64,000 nt of DNA from Bacteroidaceae bacterium. Its GTDB lineage: Bacteria; Bacteroidota; Bacteroidia; Bacteroidales; Bacteroidaceae. The position numbers and the translations under genes are program-made. The notes below the pieces were generated by a model that searched no databases, was not told the origin of the DNA, and was given only the letters and a program-made list of their open reading frames with translations. Below are positions 1 through 8,562 of the stretch, in pieces. Location of the stretch: assembly GCA_017469525.1 (NCBI GenBank), contig JAFUGG010000024.1, forward strand, positions 1 to 64,000. Direction: 5' to 3'. The stretch's first letter is position 1, and the number at the start of each line of letters is the position of its first letter.

Positions 1-311
1 GCATTCTCCAGATAGCCGACGGCCTTCTGGTAGTCACCCTGCCCGTAGTGCCACTCGGCAATATAATAATAGACGTTGACATCCACCGAATCGATGTGCG
101 AGCCGTCGGGGAAGCGGATAGGCTCGTCGATGTAGTCAATCTTCCGGAGATAGGCGAAGAAGTCGTTTGCAAGCCTGAGGCGGCTGACGGCATCACTCTG
201 CTTCAGGTATTTTTGGGCATAGCGCTCCACCTGCCCGCCCTCGTCAGCCATGACGACCGGAGCCACGAGCAAAAAGCAAACGAACGGAATGATGTATCGT
301 AGTGTCTTCAT
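1..311 (-). CDS. TPR-type protein, N-terminal part (runs off the window)
   Basis: The reading frame starts at the ATG ending at 311 and runs off the left edge, so only about 103 residues are visible. The first 21 or so residues form a signal peptide (a hydrophobic IIPFVCFLLVAPVVMA stretch, then DEGG). The rest is helical and includes a TPR-like YYIAEWHYGQGDYQKAVGYLENA-type repeat near the edge. In Bacteroidales, this arrangement (signal peptide, then TPRs) often begins tetratricopeptide sensor kinases or regulators, but no such domain is visible here, so that part is inference. A TACCTTTG -7 box lies about 55 bases upstream. Confidence 0.6.
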   Translation of the reverse strand, partial: MKTLRYIIPFVCFLLVAPVVMADEGGQVERYAQKYLKQSDAVSRLRLANDFFAYLRKIDYIDEPIRFPDGSHIDSVDVNVYYYIAEWHYGQGDYQKAVGYLEN

Positions 312-364
312 ATCGTAGACGTGTATTGATTTGCAGATATAGTAATCGTGTTAGTTTCTGCTTG

Positions 365-372
365 CAAAGGTA
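365..372 (-). promoter_or_regulatory. -7 promoter box of the TPR gene
   Basis: The minus strand reads TACCTTTG here, matching the Bacteroides -7 consensus TAnnTTTG, 53 bases before the ATG. No clear -33 TTTG is seen at the usual 19-21 base spacing. Confidence 0.45.
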
Positions 373-623
373 CAAACCTTTTTGTATTTATCTGTTAGCA
401 TTAAACTGGAAAGATTTATCATTTCATGCAATTATGTACCATTTCATCGCTTATTTTGCTATTTCCCCAAGCAAACACGAGTTTGATTTGATGATTTCAA
501 TGCAATGGAAGGCAGGGCGGGTCGTGACACCTCAGCTGTTAAATCTCCTAAAAAATTTGATGAGGAAGGAGTTTATTCAGACAAGAATTCGTAACTTTGC
601 AGAGTATTTAACAAATATGTGTT

Positions 624-1346
624 ATGAAGTCAATCCAAATTAAGTATGTAGGCGAGGCGTTGATTCTCGCCGCAGGGCTCTTCCTGGCAGGCGGAGCCAT
701 CAGCAAGGGTATTGTTCAGTTCAAGGAGATGGACCGCACGGTGACGGCCAAAGGTCTGTCGGAGAAAGAGGTGAAGGCCGACAAAGTGACTTGGCCGCTG
801 AAGTTCAAGGAGCTGGGCAACGACCCCGCAGAACTCTACGAAACCATCGCGAAGGACACGCGAACCATCGTGGAGTTCTTGAAAGCCAACGGCATCAGCG
901 ACGAGGAAATCTCACAAGCTCCGCCACAGATGGTTGACCAGCAGGCCAACATGAGTTACTCGAGCGAGACGGTTCGCTATCGTTACAAAGCCAACTGCGT
1001 CGTGACCGTCGTGAGCAAGAACGTGGACCTGGTGCGCAAGCTTGTCAACAAGCAAGCCGACCTGATGCGACAAGGCGTCACCATCATCGGCAATGAATAC
1101 GACGAAGGCGGGAACGTGAGCTATGAGTTCACAGGGCTCAACGAGATCAAGCCCGAGATGATTGCCGAGGCGACAAAGAACGCGCGCAAGACAGCGGAAC
1201 GCTTTGCCGAGGACTCAGACAGTAAGCTGGGCAAGATACGTACGGCCGACCAAGGACAGTTCAGCATAGAGAGCCGCGACCAGAACACACCGTGGCTGAA
1301 GAACGTCCGCGTCGTCACTACCGTCGTATACTACCTGAAGGACTGA
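624..1346 (+). CDS. SIMPL domain (DUF541) protein
   Basis: A 240-residue protein with an N-terminal membrane anchor or uncleaved signal (residues about 9-28) followed by a SIMPL/DUF541 domain. The family pattern is visible: TVTAKGLSEKEVKAD near residue 40, two alternating strand/helix halves, and a C-terminal VRVVTTVVYYL strand. Such proteins sit in the periplasm or on the outer side of the inner membrane; their biochemical role is poorly defined. A TAACTTTG -7-like box at 592-599 lies just upstream and supports the ATG at 624. The gene stands alone; the next 1.2 kb is non-coding. Confidence 0.8.
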   Translation: MKSIQIKYVGEALILAAGLFLAGGAISKGIVQFKEMDRTVTAKGLSEKEVKADKVTWPLKFKELGNDPAELYETIAKDTRTIVEFLKANGISDEEISQAPPQMVDQQANMSYSSETVRYRYKANCVVTVVSKNVDLVRKLVNKQADLMRQGVTIIGNEYDEGGNVSYEFTGLNEIKPEMIAEATKNARKTAERFAEDSDSKLGKIRTADQGQFSIESRDQNTPWLKNVRVVTTVVYYLKD

Positions 1347-1352
1347 GACAGA

Positions 1353-1596
1353 ACTATAAAACCACGAATTACACGAATAGTACGAACCGTTACTAAAAAA
1401 AACGAAACAACGGATTTGACGGATTAAACGGATTGCATTTGCATGTTTTACAACAACGGATTAAACGGATTTAATGGGAGAGGATACAACGGATTGCGGA
1501 TTTCTGTAATTCGTGTAATTCGTGTAATTCGTAGTTTTATAGTACCTCCCCTCATACCGTTTAATCCGTTTAATCCGTTCAATCCGTTGTTCGTGA
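1353..1596. repeat. two nested inverted repeat pairs of 9-10 nt words
   Basis: Arm A at 1353-1386 (ACTATAAAAC followed by ACGAATTACACGAAT) is the reverse complement of 1510-1543, with a few mismatches. Arm B at 1401-1435 (CGGATTaAACGGATT words) is the reverse complement of 1562-1596. Extra copies of the B word lie at 1452-1475. Each arm is itself made of tandem 9-10 nt words. There is no coding potential. Confidence 0.75.
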
Positions 1597-1883
1597 TTCG
1601 TCGATTAGCGGTTTGAAGCAGCATCTTTGCAGTTTGACAAAATGTAAGCATTTCGGGCGATTTGCTTACAGGCAACTTTTTCGCAGACGCGTCAGGAGCG
1701 CTTTTCTTGCCTCCGACCTTGCTTTTCGACCCCTGAGCAAAAATATGGCCTTAAATCGAAGACGACTTCTCAACTAGCTCTGCCTCAGTGTATTAGAAGA
1801 ACCTCCACACGACTGCCACTTTATTCAGACTCGTCATTTTGCTATCTATGGATGGCAAAATAGGCCGTTTTGACCAAAATTTG

Positions 1884-2049
1884 CACACTTTTCGACGTGA
1901 AGTTTCCACCAAATTCACACGAGAAGTTTTCAAACGCGACACGTGAACTTTCCAAACTTCTCACGAGAAGTTTTCCAAGTCCTCACGTCGAGTGGGCAAA
2001 ATCGACGCGAGAAGTGCTCATTTTCGACGCTTTTCGGAGTGTGCAATTT
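1884..2049. repeat. 22-bp-period array, site 1 (7 units)
   Basis: ACG cores occur at 1895, 1919, 1941, 1963, 1985, 2005 and 2027, giving steps of 24, 22, 22, 22, 20 and 22. The best units contain the near-palindrome AACTTCTCACGAGAAGTT. The array lies between the SIMPL gene and the trp promoter. The rest of the 1597-2214 gap holds nothing else that I recognise. Confidence 0.8.
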
Positions 2050-2214
2050 CTAACACTTTGACAGCATATCCCGCGTTTTACTTTCATTCCGAAAATATCG
2101 ACTGCACCCACATTGCTCATTAACGAAAAACGCTCCTTATTTTAAGATATTTATGCATTCGTTTTGCATAAAACAAGAAAATGCAAGGCAATTTTGAAAA
2201 AATATGGCAAAACA

Positions 2215-2246
2215 TTTGGCGTACATGTAGGAAATGCGTACCTTTG
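2215..2246 (+). promoter_or_regulatory. trp operon promoter
   Basis: TTTG at 2215-2218, exactly 20 bases, then TACCTTTG at 2239-2246: a consensus Bacteroides sigma-ABfr promoter. Transcription should start a few bases further on, about 25-30 bases before the leader peptide. Confidence 0.8.
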
Positions 2247-2277
2247 CCGACGGATAATACAAAACAAGACAGAAAAT

Positions 2278-2328
2278 ATGCAGATGGCAGTTCGCTTTTG
2301 GTGGTGGCGTGGTTCGATGATTCTATAG
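2278..2328 (+). CDS. trpL: trp operon leader peptide with three Trp codons
   Basis: A 16-codon reading frame reads MQMAVRFWWWRGSMIL and ends at TAG 2326-2328. Three consecutive TGG codons lie at 2299-2307. It sits between a consensus promoter (2215-2246) and a terminator hairpin (2376-2402), and upstream of trpB. This is the classic layout of a ribosome-stalling attenuator: when charged tRNA-Trp is scarce, the ribosome stalls on the TGG run. The context makes a chance ORF unlikely. The function is inferred from position and codon content; expression is not shown. Confidence 0.85.
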   Translation: MQMAVRFWWWRGSMIL

Positions 2329-2412
2329 TCGCGAAGCACGAAGCCTTCATGTGCCATACTGAAAGAAAAAAGAAAGAGGCTCGTCGGAACGCGACGGGCC
2401 TCTTTTCTTTTT
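2305..2412 (+). terminator. trp attenuator: competing hairpins and terminator
   Basis: Three alternative pairings can be drawn. Region 1 (about 2305-2316, overlapping the last Trp codon) can pair with region 2 (about 2331-2345). Region 2 (ACGAAGCCTT, 2338-2347) can instead pair with region 3 (GAGGCTCGT, 2376-2384), with one bulged A, as an antiterminator. Region 3 and region 4 form the terminator stem GAGGCTCGTCG/CGACGGGCCTC, followed by TTTTCTTTTT. Stalling on the Trp codons would mask region 1 and favour the antiterminator. Confidence 0.8.
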
Positions 2413-2478
2413 AACTGAGAAAACAGAAGTAAAGGGGAATAAAAATGGAAGAAAACTCGCTACGCTCGTGGACGAAAG

Positions 2479-2555
2479 GTAGCAAGGGGGCTTGCCCCCT
2501 TGTTCGGGCTCAGCATGTTCGGACTCTGTTACAAGGGGGCAGCCCCCTTGCTATC
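2479..2555. repeat. two inverted copies of a CAAGGGGGC/GCCCCCTTG hairpin
   Basis: CAAGGGGGC-TT-GCCCCCTTG at 2483-2502 and CAAGGGGGC-A-GCCCCCTTG at 2532-2550 each form a strong hairpin. With their flanks (GGTAGCAAG and CTTGCTATC) the two are reverse complements of each other. They lie between the trp attenuator and trpB. They may be a dispersed palindromic repeat; no T-run follows them, so they are not obvious terminators. Confidence 0.7.
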
Positions 2556-2613
2556 TTCGCTGCACTCCAATTTAACTCCATTCTTTAACTCCTGAAACAT
2601 AAATAAATATATA

Positions 2614-3816
2614 ATGTATATGGATTATCACGTTGACAAGAACGGTTTCTACGGCCAGTACGGCGGTGCTTACGTTCCCGAAATCCTTTATGGGACGCTC
2701 CAGGCACTGCAGGAGCAGTACCAGCAAATCATTGACAGCGAGGAGTTTCTCAGCGAGTACTACAGCCTGCTGCGCGACTATGTGGGCCGACCCAGCCCGC
2801 TCTATTATGCCCGACGCATGAGCGAGAAGTACGGCTGCAAGCTCTATCTGAAGCGAGAAGACCTGAATCATACGGGCGCTCACAAGATAAACAATGCCAT
2901 CGGACAAATCCTCCTGGCCAAAAGGATGGGCAAGAAGCGCATCATAGCCGAGACAGGAGCAGGTCAGCACGGCGTGGCCACGGCCACCGTCTGCGCTTTG
3001 ATGGGGATGCCTTGTCGCGTCTATATGGGTGCTTTGGACGTAGAGCGTCAGCACATGAACGTGGAGCGGATGAAGATGCTTGGTGCAGAAGTCTATCCCG
3101 TAGAGAGTGGCAACAAGACACTCAAAGACGCAACCAACGAAGCCATCCGCGACTGGTGCTGCCATCCGAGCGATACCTTTTATATAATCGGCAGCACGGT
3201 GGGGCCTCATCCCTACCCCGAGATGGTCGCCAAGCTGCAAAGCGTCATCAGTAAGGAAATAAAGATTCAGCTTCAGGAAAAGGTTGGGCGCGACTGGCCG
3301 GACTATCTCATCGCCTGCGTCGGCGGCGGAAGTAATGCGGCGGGAACGGTCTACCACTACCTCGACGACAGCCGCGTGAAGATAGTTCTCGGCGAGGCCG
3401 GTGGCAAAGGCATGGAGACGGAGATGACCGCGGCGTCGCTCAACATCGGGACAGTCGGCATCCTGCACGGCAGTCGCATCAAGGTGATGCAGACCGAGGA
3501 CGGTCAAATCATCGAACCCTACAGCATCAGTGCCGGCCTGGATTACCCGGGGACGGGTCCGATGCACTGTAACCTCTTCGAGACAGGCAGGGCGCAAGTC
3601 CTTGCGGTAAACGACGACGAAGCGCTCCGGGCTGCCTTCGAGCTGACCCGCCTCGAGGGAATCATCCCCGCACTCGAGAGCAGCCACGCCCTCGCCCTGT
3701 TGCCCCGCCTCAAGTTCAACGCGGACGATGTGGTCGTGCTTACCGTCAGCGGACGCGGAGACAAAGACCTGAACACTTATCTTAACCATAATCAGAGGTT
3801 AGAGGTTAGTGGTTAG
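2614..3816 (+). CDS. trpB: tryptophan synthase beta chain
   Basis: Catalyses the PLP-dependent condensation of indole with serine, in complex with TrpA (8563-9342). The 400 residues match the family length. Visible motifs are the [10 protein letters not shown] start, the PLP-lysine segment HTGAHKINN (about residue 87), GAGQHGVA, the glycine-rich phosphate loop [10 protein letters not shown], and GLDYPGTGP. First structural gene of the trp operon, behind the attenuator. The last eight or so residues (NQRLEVSG) are encoded inside an 'aggttag' word repeat, so the natural C-terminus may have been altered. Confidence 0.97.
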   Translation: MYMDYHVDKNGFYGQYGGAYVPEILYGTLQALQEQYQQIIDSEEFLSEYYSLLRDYVGRPSPLYYARRMSEKYGCKLYLKREDLNHTGAHKINNAIGQILLAKRMGKKRIIAETGAGQHGVATATVCALMGMPCRVYMGALDVERQHMNVERMKMLGAEVYPVESGNKTLKDATNEAIRDWCCHPSDTFYIIGSTVGPHPYPEMVAKLQSVISKEIKIQLQEKVGRDWPDYLIACVGGGSNAAGTVYHYLDDSRVKIVLGEAGGKGMETEMTAASLNIGTVGILHGSRIKVMQTEDGQIIEPYSISAGLDYPGTGPMHCNLFETGRAQVLAVNDDEALRAAFELTRLEGIIPALESSHALALLPRLKFNADDVVVLTVSGRGDKDLNTYLNHNQRLEVSG

Positions 3817-3887
3817 AGGTTAGAGAATACATTCGGAAGCGCATCTGCCAAAGCATTTCTCTAACCCCTAACCACTAACCTCTAACC
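3796..3887. repeat. inverted repeat of ggttag words at the trpB-trpE junction
   Basis: Left arm 3796-3828 (tandem GGTTAGAGGTTAGTGG) and right arm 3855-3887 (CCCTAACCACTAACCTC) are reverse complements with about two mismatches. The loop is about 26 bases. The left arm includes the trpB stop codon. It could act as an intercistronic hairpin; no T-run follows. Confidence 0.75.
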
Positions 3888-3900
3888 ACCCCCAACGTAT

Positions 3901-5325
3901 ATGAATTATAGATTTCACACAGCAAGTAAGAAGGTGCTGGGCGACCTCATTACGCCCGTAAGCGCCTACCTCAAGGTGCGCGACGCTTATCCGCAGTCCG
4001 CGCTCATGGAGAGCAGCGACTATCATGGCGGCGAGAACGCCAAGTCCTTCATTGCCCTCCACCCCATCGCGAGTGTCAGCATCGAGCACGGCATAGGTTT
4101 CTGCCGTTTCCCCGACGGCACGGAGGAGCATCACACCATCGGCAAGAACTACGACACGGCTCGTCTGCTGAACGATTTCCTCGGCTCGTTCAGCATCGAG
4201 GGCGACGACGTCGGCTACTGCGGACTGTATGGCTACACGACGTTCAACGCGGTGCGTTACTTCGAGAACATCGCCGTCAAGGACGAGACGCAGCCCGAGA
4301 ACGACGCGCCCGACATGCTATACATCTTATATAAGGACGTCGTGGCGTTCGATCACTTCCGCAACGAGCTCACGCTCATCGAGCTGCTTCAGGACGGAGA
4401 GCAGGACGACCTGGACCAACTGGAACGCGACCTCGCCAGCCGAAACTACCAGACTTTCGACTTCCGGCCTGTCGGCGAATGCACAAGCACACTCTCCGAC
4501 GACCAACATCGCGAGAACATCCGCCGCGGCATCCAGCATTGTCTGCGAGGTGACGTGTTTCAAATCGTCCTCTCCCGCAGGTTCAAGCAACGCTTCGAAG
4601 GTGACGACTTCAGGCTTTACCGCGCTCTCCGAAGCATCAACCCCAGCCCGTATCTGTTTTACTTCGACTTCGGAGGCTTCCGAATCTTTGGTTCCTCGCC
4701 CGAGACACATTGCCGTATCGAGGACCGGCACGCTTACATCGACCCCATCGCGGGCACGACCAAGCGGACGGGCGACACGGAGACCGACCGAAAGAATGCT
4801 GAGTTCTTGCGCAACGACCCCAAGGAAAATGCCGAACACGTCATGCTTGTGGACCTGGCACGAAACGATTTGAGTCGCAACTGCCACAATGTCAAGGTCG
4901 ATTTCTACAAGGACATGCAGTTCTACAGCCACGTCATCCACCTCGTCAGCCGCGTCAGCGGAGAACTCGACGACGAGGCGAATCCCATCCAGACGTTCAT
5001 CGACACGTTCCCCGCAGGCACGCTCTCGGGCGCTCCCAAAGTGCGGGCCATGCAACTCATCTCAGAGTACGAGCCTCACAATCGCGGTGCCTACGGCGGC
5101 TGCATCGGGTTCATCGGCTTCCGAGGCAACTTGAACCAGGCCATCACGATACGCACCTTCGTCAGCCGCAACGGGGAGCTTTGGTTCCAGGCCGGTGGCG
5201 GCATCGTCGCAAAGAGCAACGTCGAGTACGAACTTCAAGAGGTAAACAACAAGCTGGGGGCTTTGCGTCGGGCCATCGAAGCTGCCCAAGAGACCCCCTC
5301 TAACTCCCCCAAAAGGGGAGAATAA
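3901..5325 (+). CDS. trpE: anthranilate synthase component I
   Basis: Converts chorismate and the ammonia supplied by TrpG to anthranilate. The 474-residue protein has the N-terminal regulatory domain (ALMESSDYHGGENAKSF, corresponding to the Trp-binding LLES region) and the C-terminal chorismate-binding domain with IAGTTKRTGDTETD, DLARNDLSRN, FPAGTLSGAPKVRAM and GGCIGF. The ATG at 3901 follows the inverted repeat directly. The last residues, ETPSNSPKRGE, come from a CCCCCTCTAAC palindromic element and are not typical of TrpE. Feedback inhibition by tryptophan is expected from the family. Confidence 0.96.
   Translation: MNYRFHTASKKVLGDLITPVSAYLKVRDAYPQSALMESSDYHGGENAKSFIALHPIASVSIEHGIGFCRFPDGTEEHHTIGKNYDTARLLNDFLGSFSIEGDDVGYCGLYGYTTFNAVRYFENIAVKDETQPENDAPDMLYILYKDVVAFDHFRNELTLIELLQDGEQDDLDQLERDLASRNYQTFDFRPVGECTSTLSDDQHRENIRRGIQHCLRGDVFQIVLSRRFKQRFEGDDFRLYRALRSINPSPYLFYFDFGGFRIFGSSPETHCRIEDRHAYIDPIAGTTKRTGDTETDRKNAEFLRNDPKENAEHVMLVDLARNDLSRNCHNVKVDFYKDMQFYSHVIHLVSRVSGELDDEANPIQTFIDTFPAGTLSGAPKVRAMQLISEYEPHNRGAYGGCIGFIGFRGNLNQAITIRTFVSRNGELWFQAGGGIVAKSNVEYELQEVNNKLGALRRAIEAAQETPSNSPKRGE
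5291..5321. repeat. in-frame palindromic element in the trpE 3' end
   Basis: CCCCCTCTAACTCCCCC-AAAA-GGGGAG palindrome. It supplies the last codons of trpE. The same element recurs at about 13349, 21169, 23861, 40497, 41761 and 51704. Confidence 0.75.
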
Positions 5326-5362
5326 AATGGTAAATGGTAAATGATTAAATGGTAAATGCAAG

Positions 5363-5929
<567 letters not shown>

Positions 5930-5935
5930 GCGCGG

Positions 5936-6046
5936 CTTCGACGTGAAAAAGAGAGTGACAACCTATGTTACATCAGAAAGTCTCACGTGTGAGAAAACAA
6001 TTTATCACGTGTGAGAAAATAAAGTCTCACGTGTGAGACAAACCAA
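5936..6046. repeat. 22-bp-period array, site 2 (3 clear units plus 2 degenerate)
   Basis: Exact 22-base units start at 5981, 6003 and 6025, each built on the palindrome TCTCACGTGTGAGA or TATCACGTGTGAGA. A weaker ACGTG in the same phase lies at 5941, two periods upstream. The array lies inside the trp operon between trpG and trpD. It contains an in-frame GTG (6033) that could be mistaken for the trpD start. Confidence 0.85.
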
Positions 6047-6050
6047 CTAC

Positions 6051-7046
6051 ATGAGACAATATCTACAACGACTCATTGCTGGTGAGACACTTTCACAGCA
6101 TGAAACACACAACATCCTGGTAGGCATCACCCGAGAAGCCTACCCTCCCGAGCAGATTGCTGCTTTGCTGATGGCTCTGCAGACACGCGGCGCGACCGTG
6201 GACGAAATGCTTGGCTTCCGCGACGGACTGCTCGAAACGGGCAAACACATTGACCTCGGCGGCCTCGACACGCTGGACATCGTGGGCACAGGGGGCGACG
6301 GAAAGAACACTTTCAACATAAGCACCTGCGCTTGCTTCGTGGTTGCCGGGGCTGGATTCAAGGTCTCGAAGCACGGCAACGGCGCAAGCACGAGCGTGAG
6401 CGGCGCAAGCAATGTGCTGGCAGCACACGGCGTGAAGTTCACCGACAACGAAGATGTGCTCCGTCGCTCCATTGAAAAAGCAGGCATCTGCTACCTCCAC
6501 GCGCCACTCTTTGCTACGGGCATGAAGTTTGTCGGCCCAGTGCGGAAGGCTCTGAACGTGCCGACGTGCTTCAACTTGCTTGGCCCCTTCATCAATCCCG
6601 CCATGCCAAAGAACTCGCTCCACGGCACCGCGACGCCCACCCAGCTGCGTCTCTACACCAGTATGCACCAGAGTATCGGCGACAACTACGGCGTCGTCTC
6701 GAGCTACGACGGCTACGACGAAATCTCGCTCACCAGCGGTTTCAAGTTCGTGACGCGGCATTTCGAGAAGGTCTATACGCCCCTCGAGATGGGACTCGCC
6801 TATGTTCAGTCGACCGACATCTACGGCGGCTCGACTGCCGAGGAAGCCCGTCGCATCTTCGACGATGTGCTGGAGAACAAGGCGACGCGTGCCCAGACGG
6901 ACGTCGTCATAGCCAACGCCGCCTGCGGCATCAGCCTGATGAACCCGAACCTCCCTATCTCGGACACCGTCGCGATGGCCCGCGAGAGCATAGAAAGCGG
7001 CAAAGCCCTGCAATGCCTCAAGGCGTTCATCGAGATAAATAGTTGA
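6051..7046 (+). CDS. trpD: anthranilate phosphoribosyltransferase
   Basis: Transfers phosphoribose from PRPP to anthranilate. Motifs are the PRPP loop DIVGTGGDGKNTFNIST, KHGNGASTSVSGASNVL, and the FNLLGPFINPA segment typical of the family. I chose ATG 6051 (MRQYLQRL), giving 331 residues as usual for TrpD. The upstream in-frame GTG at 6033 lies inside the 22-bp repeat and adds only repeat-encoded residues. The spacing to trpC is 55 bases. Confidence 0.95.
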   Translation: MRQYLQRLIAGETLSQHETHNILVGITREAYPPEQIAALLMALQTRGATVDEMLGFRDGLLETGKHIDLGGLDTLDIVGTGGDGKNTFNISTCACFVVAGAGFKVSKHGNGASTSVSGASNVLAAHGVKFTDNEDVLRRSIEKAGICYLHAPLFATGMKFVGPVRKALNVPTCFNLLGPFINPAMPKNSLHGTATPTQLRLYTSMHQSIGDNYGVVSSYDGYDEISLTSGFKFVTRHFEKVYTPLEMGLAYVQSTDIYGGSTAEEARRIFDDVLENKATRAQTDVVIANAACGISLMNPNLPISDTVAMARESIESGKALQCLKAFIEINS

Positions 7047-7054
7047 GGGAATCC

Positions 7055-7092
7055 TCGTTTTAACGAGATAACGTCATAACGTGATAACGACA
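7055..7092. repeat. tandem TAACG word repeat between trpD and trpC
   Basis: Four to five copies of a 9-10 nt word with the core ATAACG(T/A) (TTAACGAGATAACGTCATAACG and onward). Similar words occur at 36945-36995 and 43694-43735. A GTG at 7081 in this repeat is in frame with trpC but is unlikely to be used. Confidence 0.6.
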
Positions 7093-7101
7093 ATTGAAGC
7101 A

Positions 7102-7893
7102 ATGAAAGACATCTTAGAAGAAATCGTGGCCTGCAAGCGCATCGAAGTAGCCACGCAGAAGGAGCTGTTGCCGCCGCGGAAACTCTACGCCGAGGTAGAA
7201 CGTATGATGGCGGAAGGCGTGACGAAACGAAGCCTGAGCCGTGCCTTGACGGAGAACGACTACGGCATCATCGCCGAATTCAAAAGGAAAAGTCCGTCGA
7301 AGGGATGGATTAAGGAGGACGGCAAGCCTGAGGAGATTCCCCTTTCTTACGAGCAAAACGGTGCCGCAGCCCTCAGCATCCTGACTGACGAGAAGTTCTT
7401 CGGCGGCTCGCTCGACTTTATAAGAAATGCCCGACCGCTCGTCAGCCGACCCATCCTCCGCAAGGACTTCATCATAGACGAATACCAGCTCTTCCAGGCG
7501 CGACACATCGGAGCCGATGCCGTGCTGCTCATCGCTGCCGACCTCACAAGGCAGGAGGTACGCTCGCTCACAGCCACGGCACACGAGCTGGAACTAGAAG
7601 TCCTGCTGGAACTGCATTCGGAACAGGAACTGGACTACGCCGAGACGGACGTCGATACCGTTGGCGTGAACAATCGCAACCTTGGGACTTTCGTCACGGA
7701 CGTGCAGAATTCGTTCCGAATGGCAAGCCGTCTGCCGCAAGACAAAGTGTTGGTCAGCGAGAGTGGTATCGCCTCTGCGGGTACCATCCGCTTGCTTCGC
7801 GAGGCCGGCTACAGGGGTTTCCTCATCGGAGAAACTTTCATGAAGAGCGACAAACCCGCAGAAACTTTAAAAGACTTCATTTCGCAAATATGA
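7102..7893 (+). CDS. trpC: indole-3-glycerol phosphate synthase
   Basis: Closes CdRP to indole-3-glycerol phosphate. Start ATG 7102 gives MKDILEEIVACKR and 263 residues, typical of monofunctional TrpC. Motifs are the catalytic-lysine strand IAEFKRKSPSKG, ILTDEKFFGGS, LRKDFIIDEYQ, VNNRNLGTF and VSESGI. The stop overlaps the trpF start (ATGA), which suggests translational coupling. Confidence 0.96.
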   Translation: MKDILEEIVACKRIEVATQKELLPPRKLYAEVERMMAEGVTKRSLSRALTENDYGIIAEFKRKSPSKGWIKEDGKPEEIPLSYEQNGAAALSILTDEKFFGGSLDFIRNARPLVSRPILRKDFIIDEYQLFQARHIGADAVLLIAADLTRQEVRSLTATAHELELEVLLELHSEQELDYAETDVDTVGVNNRNLGTFVTDVQNSFRMASRLPQDKVLVSESGIASAGTIRLLREAGYRGFLIGETFMKSDKPAETLKDFISQI

Positions 7894-8501
7894 TTATCAA
7901 GGTGTGTGGGATGCGAGATGCCGAGAATATCCGGGAAGTGGAACGCCTGGGCATCGACATGATGGGCTTTATCTGCTGGGAGCGTTCGCCAAGATATGTG
8001 GGCGAAGTGCCAGCCTATCTGCCCAAGTGTCCGCGCGTCGGCGTCTTCGTCAACCCGTCGCTTGACGAGATTCAGAAGCAGATGGAGGCCTTCGAGTTCA
8101 GTTACATCCAGCTTCACGGCAGCGAATCGCTAGAGTTTTGCAAGGAAGTTCGAGAGAAAACTGGCTGCAAAGTCATCAAAGCTATCAGCATAAGTTCGGA
8201 AGCGGACCTCGCTCATGCTGGTCAATACGAAGGCTTCGTCGATCTGCTTCTCTTTGATACAAAGTGCACAAACTTTGGCGGAAGCGGCCGGAAGTTCAAC
8301 TGGGACGTTCTCCGCGACTACCGAGGCGACCTGCCATTCCTGCTTTCGGGAGGCATCGGGCCTGATGATGTCGAGTCGCTTCGCCAGTTTCATCACGAGA
8401 AATGCCTCGGCATCGACATCAACTCGCGCTTCGAAACGGAGCCGGGCATCAAGGATGTGGAGAAGATAAGACAGTTCTTGAAAGCCCTCAGAAAGAACTA
8501 G
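7890..8501 (+). CDS. trpF: phosphoribosylanthranilate isomerase
   Basis: A 203-residue TIM-barrel isomerase converting PRA to CdRP. It shows the catalytic cysteine motif KVCGM (Cys about residue 6), the aspartate in LLFDTK, and the phosphate-binding LSGGIGPDDV and GIDINSRFE segments. It starts within the trpC stop (ATGA). Its own TAG stop lies in a run of 'ctag' words (8496-8530). Confidence 0.95.
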   Translation: MIIKVCGMRDAENIREVERLGIDMMGFICWERSPRYVGEVPAYLPKCPRVGVFVNPSLDEIQKQMEAFEFSYIQLHGSESLEFCKEVREKTGCKVIKAISISSEADLAHAGQYEGFVDLLLFDTKCTNFGGSGRKFNWDVLRDYRGDLPFLLSGGIGPDDVESLRQFHHEKCLGIDINSRFETEPGIKDVEKIRQFLKALRKN

Positions 8502-8530
8502 TCTGACTAGTCTAACTAGTTAAACTAGCA
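8496..8530. repeat. tandem ACTAG word repeat between trpF and trpA
   Basis: Four CTAG cores spaced about 9-10 bases apart (CTAGTCTGACTAGTCTAACTAG and onward). The trpF stop codon falls in it. A similar word series is found inside the purL coding region near 12503-12536. Confidence 0.6.
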
Positions 8531-8562
8531 AAACCAGAACATCAACCAAACAGAAATACAAT

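Noticed and set aside
2572..3789. Long ORF antisense to trpB
   Set aside because: It is a mirror of the trpB codon pattern in GC-rich sequence; it has no domain and no start signal.
6033..6050. GTG 6033 as the trpD start
   Set aside because: It lies inside the 22-bp array; ATG 6051 gives the family-typical N-terminus.
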